Made by a program: the position numbers and the translations under genes | Notes under the pieces: model-generated | What the model was told of the DNA's origin: nothing | The model's input: only the letters and a program-made list of their open reading frames with translations | Databases searched by the model: none | Assembly: GCF_900086655.1 (NCBI RefSeq) | Contig: NZ_LT575476.1 | Span: 3,920,543-3,984,542, forward strand | Reading direction: 5' to 3' | DNA: 64,000 nt | Source of the DNA: Paenibacillus tuaregi | GTDB lineage: Bacteria > Bacillota > Bacilli > Paenibacillales > Paenibacillaceae | Shown: positions 25,489 through 33,700 of the stretch, one piece after another | Numbering within the stretch: position 1 is the first letter of the stretch | Layout: each line of letters opens with the position of its first letter

Positions 25489-26691
25489 ATGAACATCATA
25501 TGGTCGCTACTGCTGCTTGCTGCCGGTGCCGCTTCAGGCGGAAATCCGGCGGATCATCCCGGACATGATAATCTATCAGGCATTCTGAAATCATCCTATC
25601 AATCTTTGGTTACTTATTCACAGAACCCGTCTTCACAGAACCTGTCCAAAGGAGGCACATCAACTACAACCGGATCGGTGAAGTCAGATCCGCAGACAGA
25701 TGCCCCCAAAGTAAAAGGGATATACGTCACCGCCTACAGTGCAGGAGGCTCCCGGATGGAGCAGCTGCTTAAACTGACTGACAGTACGGATCTTAACGCA
25801 ATGGTTATCGATCTGAAAGACGACTCGGGATACATAACTTATCCGACTACGAATAAAGAACTGCTTAAATACGGCAAACCTCAATCTTTTATCCATGATA
25901 TTCATACACTTATGGACCGTCTAAACCAGCACAAGGTATACCCGATTGCCCGTGTCGTAGTGTTTAAGGATACGGTTCTGGCTAAGAAGCATCCTGAATT
26001 ATCCTTCCGCAAAAGTGACGGCACAGTCTGGAGCAACGGCAAAGGCGACAGCTTTGTGAATCCATACAGCAAGGAAGTGTGGGAGTATAATGTGGCCATT
26101 GCCAAGGAGGCAGCGGCACTCGGATTTAAAGAAATTCAGTTCGATTATGTCCGGTTCCCTGAAGGGTTCGAGAAACGGGCAAATTCTCTGAAATATATTA
26201 AAGATGGAAAAAGTCGGGTAGATGCGGTATCCTCTTTTGTGGAGCATGCCCGACAAGAGCTTGACCCGCTCGGCGTTCGTGTATCCGTGGACATTTTTGG
26301 CTACGCGGCATCGGTTCCTGCTGCAGAGGGAATCGGCCAGGACTTTGTGAAGATCTCCAAAAATGTCAATGTCATCTCTCCGATGATCTATCCAAGCCAC
26401 TATACGGCCGGCTGGTTTGGCGCCAAAGACCCGGATAAGGCACCTTATCAGACCATCAAGGGCTCCATTGTGGATACTCATAAAAAGCTGGACCCCCTAG
26501 GTGAGAAGAAACCGCTCATCCGTCCTTGGATTCAGGATTTTACGGCGAGCTGGCTGGGAAGCGGGCATTATGCCAAATACGGCAAGCACGAAGTGGAAGA
26601 GCAGATTCGTGCGCTCAAGGACATGAATGTCGATGAGTATTTGCTTTGGAATGCTAATAACCGATACACCGCAGGTGTAACTTATAAATAA
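25489..26691 (+). CDS. Exported putative glycoside hydrolase (DUF4015-type)
   Basis: After a short hydrophobic N-terminus (MNIIWSLLLLAAGAASGG, a likely signal peptide) and a Ser/Thr-rich linker to about residue 75, the protein carries the putative glycosyl hydrolase domain of the DUF4015 family: KGIYVTAYSAGG, MVIDLKDDSGYITYP, PIARVVVFKD, GFKEIQFDYVRFPEG, and DIFGYAA... VISPMIYPSHY. These are the strands of a TIM barrel, with conserved acidic residues in FDYVRFP and DLKDD. Substrate is unknown but extracellular. ATG 25489 follows AAGGGAGAG; the open frame extends 93 bases further without a site. Confidence 0.85.
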   Translation: MNIIWSLLLLAAGAASGGNPADHPGHDNLSGILKSSYQSLVTYSQNPSSQNLSKGGTSTTTGSVKSDPQTDAPKVKGIYVTAYSAGGSRMEQLLKLTDSTDLNAMVIDLKDDSGYITYPTTNKELLKYGKPQSFIHDIHTLMDRLNQHKVYPIARVVVFKDTVLAKKHPELSFRKSDGTVWSNGKGDSFVNPYSKEVWEYNVAIAKEAAALGFKEIQFDYVRFPEGFEKRANSLKYIKDGKSRVDAVSSFVEHARQELDPLGVRVSVDIFGYAASVPAAEGIGQDFVKISKNVNVISPMIYPSHYTAGWFGAKDPDKAPYQTIKGSIVDTHKKLDPLGEKKPLIRPWIQDFTASWLGSGHYAKYGKHEVEEQIRALKDMNVDEYLLWNANNRYTAGVTYK

Positions 26692-26704
26692 GCGAATGTG
26701 ATGC

Positions 26705-26732
26705 GAAAGAGCCCGTTTGCGCGGGCTCTTTC
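26705..26732 (+). terminator. Intrinsic terminator
   Basis: GAAAGAGCCCG (26705-26715) and CGGGCTCTTTC (26722-26732) form a perfect 11-bp stem with a 6-base loop. Confidence 0.85.
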
Positions 26733-26773
26733 TATTGCGTGCTTGTAAATACGTCTTTGAAATGGAGAAAACG

Positions 26774-28141
26774 ATGAAACATGCCATAAGCTTGAAACAA
26801 AAGTATATTCAGTTTTTCCACATTCTAATTCCGATTTTGGTCACCCAAATTACGCTCTCTCTCATGACTTTCTTCGATACGACCATGTCCGGCCATGCCA
26901 GCCCCGCCGATCTGGCCGGTGCCGCGATTGGCTCCAGCCTGTGGGTGCCGGTTCAGACGGGTCTTAGCGGAATTCTCATGGGGATTACGCCAATTGTGTC
27001 CCATTTAATCGGCAGGGGCGAGAAGGATAAGGCGGATTTCAATGTAATGCAGGCTCTCATGCTCGCCTTGGTTGTCTCTATTGTTGTTATTATCGCTGGC
27101 GGCTTTGCCTTGGACCCCATTCTGAATGCCATGGGCTTGGAACCCAAGGTTCAGCATGTCGCCCATTATTTCCTTGTCGCAATCGGAACGGGAATTCTGC
27201 CTTTGTTCGGATACACGGTGCTGCGCTCCTTCATCGATTCTATTGGTCAGACAAGAATTTCGATGATTATCACCCTGCTCTCCCTCCCGATCAACGTGGT
27301 CGTGAATTATCTGCTGATCTTTGGCAAGCTGGGTTTCCCTCAGCTTGGGGGAGTTGGTTCCGGTGTTGGCTCCTCATTCACTTACTGGTGCATCTTCCTG
27401 CTTGCTCTGATCATCGTACGCAAAGGCGGGGTATTCTCCGAATACCAAATGCTCCGCAAACTGTACCGGATCTCCCTGGCTAAATGGAAGGAGCTGCTTA
27501 AGATTGGGGTGCCGATCGGATTTGCTATTTTCTTCGAAACGGCCGTCTTTGCCGCTGTGACCTTGTTCATGAGCCAGTATGATACGAAGACGATTGCTGC
27601 TCATCAGTCAGCACTTAATTTCGCCTCAACACTTTATATGATTCCGCTGAGCATCTGCTTGTCTCTAACGATCCTGGTCGGCTTTGAGACGGGGGCATCC
27701 CGGCTGAAGGACGCCAAGCAGTACGCAAGACTCGGAATCGGCACCGCAGCCGGCATGTCCGTGCTGACTGCGGTTATTCTCTTGGTCTTCCAAGATGGTG
27801 TGGCTTTGCTGTATTCGAATGAGCCACGGGTGATTGAGCTGACTAAGCATTTCTTGCTCTACGCGATATTCTTCCAGTTGTCTGATGCAATTGCCGCCCC
27901 GATTCAAGGCGCTCTGCGGGGATACAAGGATGTGAATTCCCCATTCCTGCTGGCCTTTGTAGCCTATTGGGTCATCGGGCTGCCGCTTGGTTATGTTATT
28001 GCCAACTTTACCGATCTGGGGCCCTACGGTTATTGGGTAGGACTAATCAGCGGTCTGGCGGTGGCTGCTGTGTCGCTGTATCTGCGTCTGAACTACATTC
28101 AGAAGAAATATGCACGGCGGACCGGGCAGTCGGCGGTGTAG
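26774..28141 (+). CDS. MATE-family multidrug/sodium efflux transporter
   Basis: This 455-residue protein has twelve predicted helices in two MATE repeats. Visible family features are ILVTQITLSLMTFFDTTMSGHASPADLAGAA near the start, GRGEKDKADFN after helix 3, and in the second half QSALNFASTLYMIPLSICLS, followed by PIQGALRGYKDVNSPFLLAFVAYWVIGLPLGY. MATE pumps exchange cationic compounds for Na+ or H+. ATG 26774 has GGAG 6 bases upstream; starts at 26762 or further up have none. The gene begins within 45 bases of the upstream terminator, so its promoter must be short or lie in the previous gene's end. Confidence 0.9.
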   Translation: MKHAISLKQKYIQFFHILIPILVTQITLSLMTFFDTTMSGHASPADLAGAAIGSSLWVPVQTGLSGILMGITPIVSHLIGRGEKDKADFNVMQALMLALVVSIVVIIAGGFALDPILNAMGLEPKVQHVAHYFLVAIGTGILPLFGYTVLRSFIDSIGQTRISMIITLLSLPINVVVNYLLIFGKLGFPQLGGVGSGVGSSFTYWCIFLLALIIVRKGGVFSEYQMLRKLYRISLAKWKELLKIGVPIGFAIFFETAVFAAVTLFMSQYDTKTIAAHQSALNFASTLYMIPLSICLSLTILVGFETGASRLKDAKQYARLGIGTAAGMSVLTAVILLVFQDGVALLYSNEPRVIELTKHFLLYAIFFQLSDAIAAPIQGALRGYKDVNSPFLLAFVAYWVIGLPLGYVIANFTDLGPYGYWVGLISGLAVAAVSLYLRLNYIQKKYARRTGQSAV

Positions 28142-28151
28142 GGTTCGTTGC

Positions 28152-28195
28152 AAAAATTCGGGGCCGTCCCAAAAGACGGCCCTGAATTTTGTTTA
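28152..28195 (+). terminator. Intrinsic terminator after the MATE gene
   Basis: AAAATTC-GGGGCCGTC pairs with GACGGCCCTGAATTTT around CCAAAA, followed by GTTT. It is the head of repeat family 1. Confidence 0.85.
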
Positions 28196-28270
28196 GGAGT
28201 TCGGTTTATATTCGAAAGGCTCCGAGAACAAGCGCCTGCTCCCATCGCTTTTGGTTCTAGATTTCTTGAA
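28152..28270 (+). repeat. Dispersed intergenic repeat family 1, copy 3
   Basis: Hairpin followed by TTTTGTTTAGGAGTTCGG, TTCGAAAGGCTCCGAGAAC and GCGCCTGCTCCCATCGC. It aligns with the minus-strand copy at 262-435 over about 90 bases with few differences. The rest of the 283-base gap (28271-28424) shows no gene or hairpin I would report. Confidence 0.65.
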
Positions 28271-28424
28271 CTTTTAACAGTGGATGAAATTCAAAACCAA
28301 AGGCGGCTGCTAACGCTTGTACGCGGGTCATTCGTCTCTCAGCAGCAGTCTTTGGCGAAATCTCCACCAAAAAACTGATCTTGTTCGGTAGGCTTGGTCT
28401 AATCAAGGTAATTACCCTAAATCT

Positions 28425-29786
28425 TTATTTGTCTATTAAGATGCTATCTCCCTTATCAAAGCGCGAGGCAGCTCTGACAATATCTTTCTTCCTGTAGATA
28501 CCAAGCAGCATACCGACGGCAGTAAATTCGGTGAATAAATGTGAGCCGCCATAACTTAGGATCGGGAAGGAAAGCCCAAGGATAGGAACAATCCCCATTG
28601 CCATAGTGAGGCAGTATAACATCCGGGCACCGAGAATCACACATAATATTAGAAACAGAGATTTCCCGTAAGGATCATCCAGTCTTCTGAATGCAACAAA
28701 CATATAACGAAGAAACAGGATCACAATAAATAATAAGGCAATACCCGCTGCCCATCCAAAACAGTAGATGAGATAGGTAACAATCGCTTCAGAGTGCAGA
28801 TAGGGTACTTTATTGAGCGGTGCTCCGAATCCGTTTCCCCACCAACCAGATGACCGGATTGCCTCCCTCATTTGAACATATGCATAACCAAATCCCTTAG
28901 GATCAGCATATGGATCAAGTGGACCCTTAACAATTCTCGATATTGAACTATAAGGAGTTGATATTGCTGCATAATAGTACACTGTGGCAGCTCCAATCAA
29001 AAATGCTGAAACGGGAATTTTCCAGTCCCGATACATCCATATGTACAAGATACCACAGGCAAGCAAATAGAAGACCAGCTCCGACGCTGCAGGTAACATT
29101 ACATATATAAATACTGGGGCTAGGAATGCCACCGTTAATATAAGTCTGCCCTTCCAAGGCTTCAACTGGCGAGTGGAAACCTGACGCATGATGCCTGCCA
29201 ACGCCAACACAAAGACATACGAGCTAATATTTGCCCAATCAAGAGCAATAGGTCCAATCGAAATATACCGGTGTGTGCCATTAACGATCGGACCCTTAAA
29301 GGTAAGGAAATAGCTTAAAATAGTCAAAAAATAAACGTGCCAGGACCATCTATACAGCTTACGATAGTCAAAGAAGCACACAGCCAGCATAATGATTATG
29401 CTGATGATTATAAAGACAATCTGCTTTTGTGGTAAGTCTACCTGATAGTACTTTGGGGAAAACCCTGCATAATTCTCATGTACCGACAGCAAAGTCAGCA
29501 CACTGATGGCCACTAGAATGATGACCGAAATAATCAGCCCATAATGAGCCCGCGGCTTATACACCCGGTTGAACTGCTTGCCGAGTACCGCCGGTTCCCC
29601 CATTTGTCCAATCGCCCACTCCCAGGCTTCTACAGGTTCATAACCATCTGTGATTCGCTCTTCCGCCAGCTCTGTCAAATGACTCCCCAGCTCTTCCTTA
29701 ACAGCTGTATGTACTTCCCTAGCCTTAACATATCCGCACACCTCAGCCAAAAACCTGTCCCGAAGCTCATTTGCAGTCACAGTCAT
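28425..29786 (-). CDS. FtsW/RodA/SpoVE-family protein with permease-prefix domain
   Basis: Residues 1-75 form a small helical domain (ELRDRFLAEVCGYVKAREVHTAVKEELGSHL... EAWEWAIGQMGEP) of the kind called permease prefix domain 1. It is followed by about ten membrane helices of the SEDS family, with NGTHRYISIGPIALDW, GFGYAYVQMREAIRSSGWWGNGFG and, near the end, GLSFPILSYGGSHLFTEF. SEDS proteins polymerise or flip glycan precursors. The ATG at 29786 overlaps the PadR stop as ATGA, and GGGAGG lies upstream. Because PadR regulators pair with prefix-domain permeases, the prefix is probably a sensing or interaction module. Housekeeping FtsW/RodA lack it, so this is likely a stress- or spore-related paralogue. 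Confidence 0.85.
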   Translation of the reverse strand: MTVTANELRDRFLAEVCGYVKAREVHTAVKEELGSHLTELAEERITDGYEPVEAWEWAIGQMGEPAVLGKQFNRVYKPRAHYGLIISVIILVAISVLTLLSVHENYAGFSPKYYQVDLPQKQIVFIIISIIIMLAVCFFDYRKLYRWSWHVYFLTILSYFLTFKGPIVNGTHRYISIGPIALDWANISSYVFVLALAGIMRQVSTRQLKPWKGRLILTVAFLAPVFIYVMLPAASELVFYLLACGILYIWMYRDWKIPVSAFLIGAATVYYYAAISTPYSSISRIVKGPLDPYADPKGFGYAYVQMREAIRSSGWWGNGFGAPLNKVPYLHSEAIVTYLIYCFGWAAGIALLFIVILFLRYMFVAFRRLDDPYGKSLFLILCVILGARMLYCLTMAMGIVPILGLSFPILSYGGSHLFTEFTAVGMLLGIYRKKDIVRAASRFDKGDSILIDK

Positions 29787-30118
29787 ACCTGACCTCCCTC
29801 CCCTAAAACCGAATCGACAGCCTGCCTGAAAACCTGCCACTCCGTCCGCTTAACCTCAAGCTGTCCCCGCCCGCCTTCCGTAATCCGGTAGTACTTGCGC
29901 TTTCGTCCTCCGCTCTCGGTCCAATACGACTCGACCCATTGCTCAGTCTCCATCGTGTGCAGCAAGGGATAAAGCGTCCCTTCCTTAAGGGCAAATACAC
30001 CACCCGAGCTCAGCTCAAGCTGTTTGATCAGCTCATAACCATACATCGGCTGTCGGGACAGTAGGGTCAGGATCAAAGTTCCGGTGCTTCCTTTGATCAT
30101 TTCCTTGCTAATCTTCAT
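29783..30118 (-). CDS. PadR-family transcriptional regulator
   Basis: A 111-residue winged-helix repressor: KGSTGTLILTLLSRQPMYGYELIKQLE forms the start of the DNA-binding domain, and LKEGTLYPLLHTMETEQWVESYW the recognition helix and wing, followed by RKRKYYRITEGGRGQLE. It is the small class with a one-helix dimerisation tail. It is translationally coupled to the SEDS-family gene that follows (4-base overlap), so it most likely controls that operon and itself. The start follows AAGGAGGATTG. Confidence 0.93.
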   Translation of the reverse strand: MKISKEMIKGSTGTLILTLLSRQPMYGYELIKQLELSSGGVFALKEGTLYPLLHTMETEQWVESYWTESGGRKRKYYRITEGGRGQLEVKRTEWQVFRQAVDSVLGEGGQV

Positions 30119-30160
30119 ACCACAATCCTCCTTGCCGTTTAAACCAGCTCGCTAATTCAC

Positions 30161-30200
30161 TTATACATCATTAATCTATGCATCGTAATTCTATGTATAA
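30161..30200. promoter_or_regulatory. Candidate PadR operator
   Basis: TTATACAT (30161-30168) and ATGTATAA (30193-30200) form perfect inverted arms around a central ATGCAT (30179-30184), upstream of padR. PadR proteins bind ATGT/ACAT dyads; this assignment is inference. Confidence 0.45.
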
Positions 30201-30370
30201 GATTATAGCTATATCCGCATTTTGTCCACTGTTTTACATATTTTTATCCAAAATATTCCCAGCCCGCTTTTTGCAACAGGAAGCTAACCATACTACAATA
30301 GTTGAAGTACGTGCCTTCTTAGGTTATTTATATAGTACCGCCCACTAATTGATAGGAGTGTGATTCAATC

Positions 30371-30823
30371 ATGCTAAGTGTTGGAGCCTTGGCGCCAGCC
30401 TTTCGGGCTGACAGTACTAAAGGAACTATAGATCTAGCTGAAGTTATGGGCAGACAACCCATTGTACTCATTTTCTACCCTATGGATGATACACCCGGCT
30501 GTACCAAACAGCTGTGTGCTGTGAGAGATGCCGAGCCATCCTATGCAGGGTATGGAGCTCTTGTTCTCGGTGTAAATCCGGGGACCCTGGAGAGCCATCA
30601 GAAATTCGCAGCCAAGCATAACTACGACTTTCCACTGATTGCGGATGTGGACGGACGGATCAGGCATCTGTATGAGGTTGGGAAAACTCTGGGCTTTCTC
30701 ACCCAGCAGCGAATTGTATATATCATCAGTCTGGATGGCCGAATTGTATATGCAGAGAAAGGGCTTCGGCCTACCGAAGAAATTCTCTCCACACTTGAGG
30801 AGATTTCCAGCAAGAAGGACTAA
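30371..30823 (+). CDS. Bcp/PrxQ-type peroxiredoxin
   Basis: This 150-residue thiol peroxidase has peroxidatic C44 and resolving C49 in FYPMDDTPGCTKQLCAVRD, the C-x4-C arrangement of the PrxQ/Bcp class. The thioredoxin-fold strands (IVLIFYP, LVLGVNPGTLESHQKFAAKHNYDFPLIAD) and the RIVYIISLDGRIVY strand are intact. It is a cytoplasmic peroxide scavenger recycled by thioredoxin. ATG 30371 follows GATAGGAGTG. The gene is isolated, with no regulator adjacent. Confidence 0.9.
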   Translation: MLSVGALAPAFRADSTKGTIDLAEVMGRQPIVLIFYPMDDTPGCTKQLCAVRDAEPSYAGYGALVLGVNPGTLESHQKFAAKHNYDFPLIADVDGRIRHLYEVGKTLGFLTQQRIVYIISLDGRIVYAEKGLRPTEEILSTLEEISSKKD

Positions 30824-31011
30824 ACTGCCCGGATCAAATATAGCGGCTGCATCAACGGGCTGACGGTACACTCATTTTTTTGCTTTTCCCTACCTTAAAC
30901 GGAATAAAGATCGTCTAAGATAGAGCGGCCAGGTCGCCACTAGAGCACCTCCCCATAAAAGTCCGGATAAACTACCCGTATGGAGATCCGGACCACGATT
31001 CGAAGTAAAAC

Positions 31012-31052
31012 AAAAAGGCGTCACAGGCTTAAACACCTATGACGCCTTTTCT
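31012..31052. terminator. Terminator of the pfkA/ytpB transcript
   Basis: AAAAAGGCGTCA (31012-31023) pairs with TGACGCCTTTT (31040-31050). On the minus strand it is followed by TTTTTGTTTTA, so it ends the pfkA transcript. Confidence 0.85.
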
Positions 31053-31066
31053 AATTTACCAATCGC

Positions 31067-32038
31067 TTATTGGGACAATCGGGAAGCAAGCTCATAAAGT
31101 TCCATGTTGAACTCTTTCTTCGTATTAACAACCTTCTCGATATCCGTAACCACAAGCTCACCCTTCAGCACGCCGCAGCCTTTGTTGGAATCTCCCTCGA
31201 TCAGCTTGCGTACGGCAAAATCGCCAAGGCGGCTTGCCAAGTTACGGTCGAACGGAGTTGGAGATCCCCCACGCTGGATATGACCCAACACCGTAACACG
31301 CGGATCGATGGAAGGATAACGCTCCTTCAGCGCTGTGGCCACATCTTCTCCGCGGCCAACCCCTTCCGCTACAATGACAATACTGTGGCGCTTGCCATGA
31401 TCAAAGTTCGCCTTCATCCGGTCGGCAACCTCGTTCAGATCGTAAGGCACCTCAGGCACGAGAATCGTCTCGGCGCCAGAAGCCAGACCCGCATGCAGTG
31501 CAATATCGCCGCAATGACGTCCCATAACCTCAACCACTGAAGAACGCTCATGCGAAGACATCGTGTCACGCAGCTTGTTCACGGCATCCACAACGACATT
31601 CACCGCTGTATCGAAACCAATTGTATAGTCTGTGAAAGAGATGTCATTGTCAATGGTTCCCGGAAGTCCCATCGTTTTGATCCCAAGACGGCTGAGCTTC
31701 TCAGCACCTTGGTAAGAACCGTCTCCTCCGATAACGACCAGCCCGTCGATTCCGCGGTCACGCAGAATCTGAGCACCTCTCTGCTGGCCTTCAAGCGTCT
31801 TGAACTCCAGGCAGCGGGCCGATTGGAGGATGGTTCCCCCACGCTGGATAATATCTCCCACACTGCGGATGTCCATCGCAAAAATATCATTGTTCAGCAG
31901 TCCCTGATAACCACGCTGAATTCCGAACACTTCCAGGCCATAGTATAGTCCACTGCGCACAACGGCACGTACAGCCGCGTTCATCCCCTGTGAATCTCCA
32001 CCACTTGTTAAAATTGCAATTTTTTTCACTTCTGACAT
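31067..32038 (-). CDS. pfkA: ATP-dependent 6-phosphofructokinase
   Basis: PfkA phosphorylates fructose-6-phosphate, the committed step of glycolysis. The 323-residue protein has the ATP loop ILTSGGDSQGMNAAVRAVVR (most relatives read GGDAPGMN, so SQ replaces AP), GGDGSYQGA, the catalytic TIDNDI, VEVMGRHCGDIALHAGLASG, and VTVLGHIQRGGSPTPFDR. In Firmicutes pfkA usually sits next to pyk; here pyk is not downstream and the upstream neighbour is ytpB, 26 bases away. ATG 32038 follows GAGGAGGC. Confidence 0.95.
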   Translation of the reverse strand: MSEVKKIAILTSGGDSQGMNAAVRAVVRSGLYYGLEVFGIQRGYQGLLNNDIFAMDIRSVGDIIQRGGTILQSARCLEFKTLEGQQRGAQILRDRGIDGLVVIGGDGSYQGAEKLSRLGIKTMGLPGTIDNDISFTDYTIGFDTAVNVVVDAVNKLRDTMSSHERSSVVEVMGRHCGDIALHAGLASGAETILVPEVPYDLNEVADRMKANFDHGKRHSIVIVAEGVGRGEDVATALKERYPSIDPRVTVLGHIQRGGSPTPFDRNLASRLGDFAVRKLIEGDSNKGCGVLKGELVVTDIEKVVNTKKEFNMELYELASRLSQ

Positions 32039-32064
32039 AATGGTTGCCTCCTCAAAATGAATGC

Positions 32065-33144
32065 TTATATATGCTTACGGATCCAGCGGCTGTTCACGAA
32101 AAAAAACAATCTGGTGAGCGGACTCTTCTTCATGAGCCTTCTGGATACGCTGCGAATCTCCTGCTGCTCGCTGACTTTGGGGTCTGATAAATACAAGGCA
32201 AGCAACCCTTCAATGATCATACGGTGGAAGGATGACGACGGCAGTACTCTTACATCCTGCCTTGCTGACTGTACAATAAACGAGATACGATCCACCATTT
32301 GTTCGGAACTGTCATAATAATTGCAGAAGTTAAGATCTCCGCCAATCCGGTCCTCATCCTGATCAATTAAGTAATCGAGCATGATATGAAGTCCGCATAC
32401 ATAAGGAAAATAAGCATGGCGAATCATTTCCGCACTGGCCGGGTCCAGATTCTTGCTGCTTGCGGCAAGAAACAGCATAAATACGCCCAAGGTCGATCCG
32501 GTAGCCGCCGCGAACTCGTTCCAGCTCAAATCCGGCGCAAGATCTGCGTATTCTGAATGCCAATGAAGCAGAGCGTCTTCCCGCAGCTCAGGTTTGATGT
32601 GCTTGTACACCTGCAAGTCAGTGTACAGCTTGACAAGAATAAGAATCTGCGGCTTAGCCGCTTCATATCCGGGTAAATCACCTATGCATTTACGGCACGT
32701 GGCGACAAGGCGGTGCAGATACCCCCCATCCTCCTTCTCGTCGCGTAATTCGTAATAATCATGCAGACTGGCATCAGGGTCCACCGCATCAAGCATCGAT
32801 TGATGCAGCCGTCTGAAATCATCCGCATCCATGGATGTGCTTCTGTCACAGAGGTTGTCTAAATAATCACTGATTGTCTGAAAAGCGACAATGAGTGGAA
32901 TCAGGATGTGCCTCATCTCCAAATTGGCGGCAGCATAGACGGAGCCTCCCTGACAGTGGAACTCCTTCGTCTCAATACTTGCCAGTGCCTGGCGTCTAAG
33001 CTCAGGATCCGGAATGGCTTCAGCCCTTCGTTTCCATTCACCTAGCTCGGAGCGCACGTCTGGCAATAAATACTTATATACCCGGCTCATCAGCCTGATC
33101 GGATCACGGGGTATCTGATATGGGCGTTCTTCAAGATCAATCAA
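32065..33144 (-). CDS. ytpB: Tetraprenyl-beta-curcumene synthase (YtpB family)
   Basis: The protein matches the YtpB/DUF2600 class I terpene synthase family, which cyclises linear C35 heptaprenyl diphosphate to tetraprenyl-beta-curcumene, a precursor of sporulene-type sesquarterpenes. The probable metal-binding acidic segment is ISDYLDNLCDRST, and a second acidic patch occurs in MLDYLIDQDEDRIGGDLNF. ETKEFHCQGGSVYAAAN is a conserved family block. Length is 359. TTG 33144 is the start, behind CTGGAGGC. No squalene-hopene cyclase-type sqhC is next to it, so the second cyclisation enzyme, if present, lies elsewhere. Confidence 0.88.
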   Translation of the reverse strand: MIDLEERPYQIPRDPIRLMSRVYKYLLPDVRSELGEWKRRAEAIPDPELRRQALASIETKEFHCQGGSVYAAANLEMRHILIPLIVAFQTISDYLDNLCDRSTSMDADDFRRLHQSMLDAVDPDASLHDYYELRDEKEDGGYLHRLVATCRKCIGDLPGYEAAKPQILILVKLYTDLQVYKHIKPELREDALLHWHSEYADLAPDLSWNEFAAATGSTLGVFMLFLAASSKNLDPASAEMIRHAYFPYVCGLHIMLDYLIDQDEDRIGGDLNFCNYYDSSEQMVDRISFIVQSARQDVRVLPSSSFHRMIIEGLLALYLSDPKVSEQQEIRSVSRRLMKKSPLTRLFFFVNSRWIRKHI

Positions 33145-33243
33145 AGGCTTGCCTCCAGAGGATAGTCGTTACAGAATGGTCCAAAACCATTCTTTATTAT
33201 AATATGTTCCTCCCCAATCTACAAACAACTATGTCATAGACAC

Positions 33244-33558
33244 TCAGGAATGCCGCTTCCCTTCCGACACCTCAGCCGACACCCTATACCATATATGAAG
33301 ATCGTTAACGATGCTCGCAAGTTCTGCAATATCACTGTTAATCCGGCAGGATTGTTCGAAATTATTCTCTTCCCCTAGCTCAAGCAGCTTACTCACAATG
33401 ACCTGTTCCAGCTCCATGACCCGGGTTGGAATGGTACCGCGGATATCCTCCCACACTTCAATAATGCGGGCTCTTTCGGAGAGCGGGAGCTCCTCGAACG
33501 GGGTCTCGAATTGCGGAACCTTGATTCCAAGTCTGCTGTCATACACAAAAACGTCCAA
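33244..33558 (-). CDS. Unrecognised conserved-looking protein (104 aa)
   Basis: I do not recognise a named family. The protein begins LDVFVYDSRLGIKVPQFETPFEELPL, continues RARIIEVWEDIRGTIPTRVMELEQVI, and ends with a helical region NSDIAELASIVNDLHIWYRV. It is acidic, has no signal peptide or membrane segment, and looks like an alpha-helical cytosolic protein. The start is TTG 33558, 6 bases after GGGAGGG; the open frame runs further upstream without a site. It is transcribed away from the MFS gene and in line with ytpB, about 100 bases upstream. Confidence 0.65.
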   Translation of the reverse strand: MDVFVYDSRLGIKVPQFETPFEELPLSERARIIEVWEDIRGTIPTRVMELEQVIVSKLLELGEENNFEQSCRINSDIAELASIVNDLHIWYRVSAEVSEGKRHS

Positions 33559-33633
33559 CCCAATCCCTCCCAAGACACAAAATCGCTTCTCTATATTATA
33601 TCGGAAAATCAAGGATTTGTGGGCTTTATATGC

Positions 33634-33665
33634 TATACTGGCATGGTGGTCTAATGGTATAGACC
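33634..33665 (+). promoter_or_regulatory. Extended -10 promoter with downstream operator-like palindrome
   Basis: TGC-TATACT (33631-33639) has an extended -10. GGTCTA (33648-33653) and TAGACC (33660-33665) form a perfect dyad with a 6-base centre at about +4 to +21, a classic repressor position for the MFS gene that follows. Confidence 0.5.
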
Positions 33666-33700
33666 GATGTATATTTCATCTGAAACGGAGTCCTTCTACC

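Noticed and set aside
33640..33668. tRNA-like stretch (TGGTCTAATGGTATAGACC)
   Set aside because: It looks like a tRNA D-arm at first, but there is no anticodon arm, T arm or acceptor pairing; it reads better as an operator dyad.
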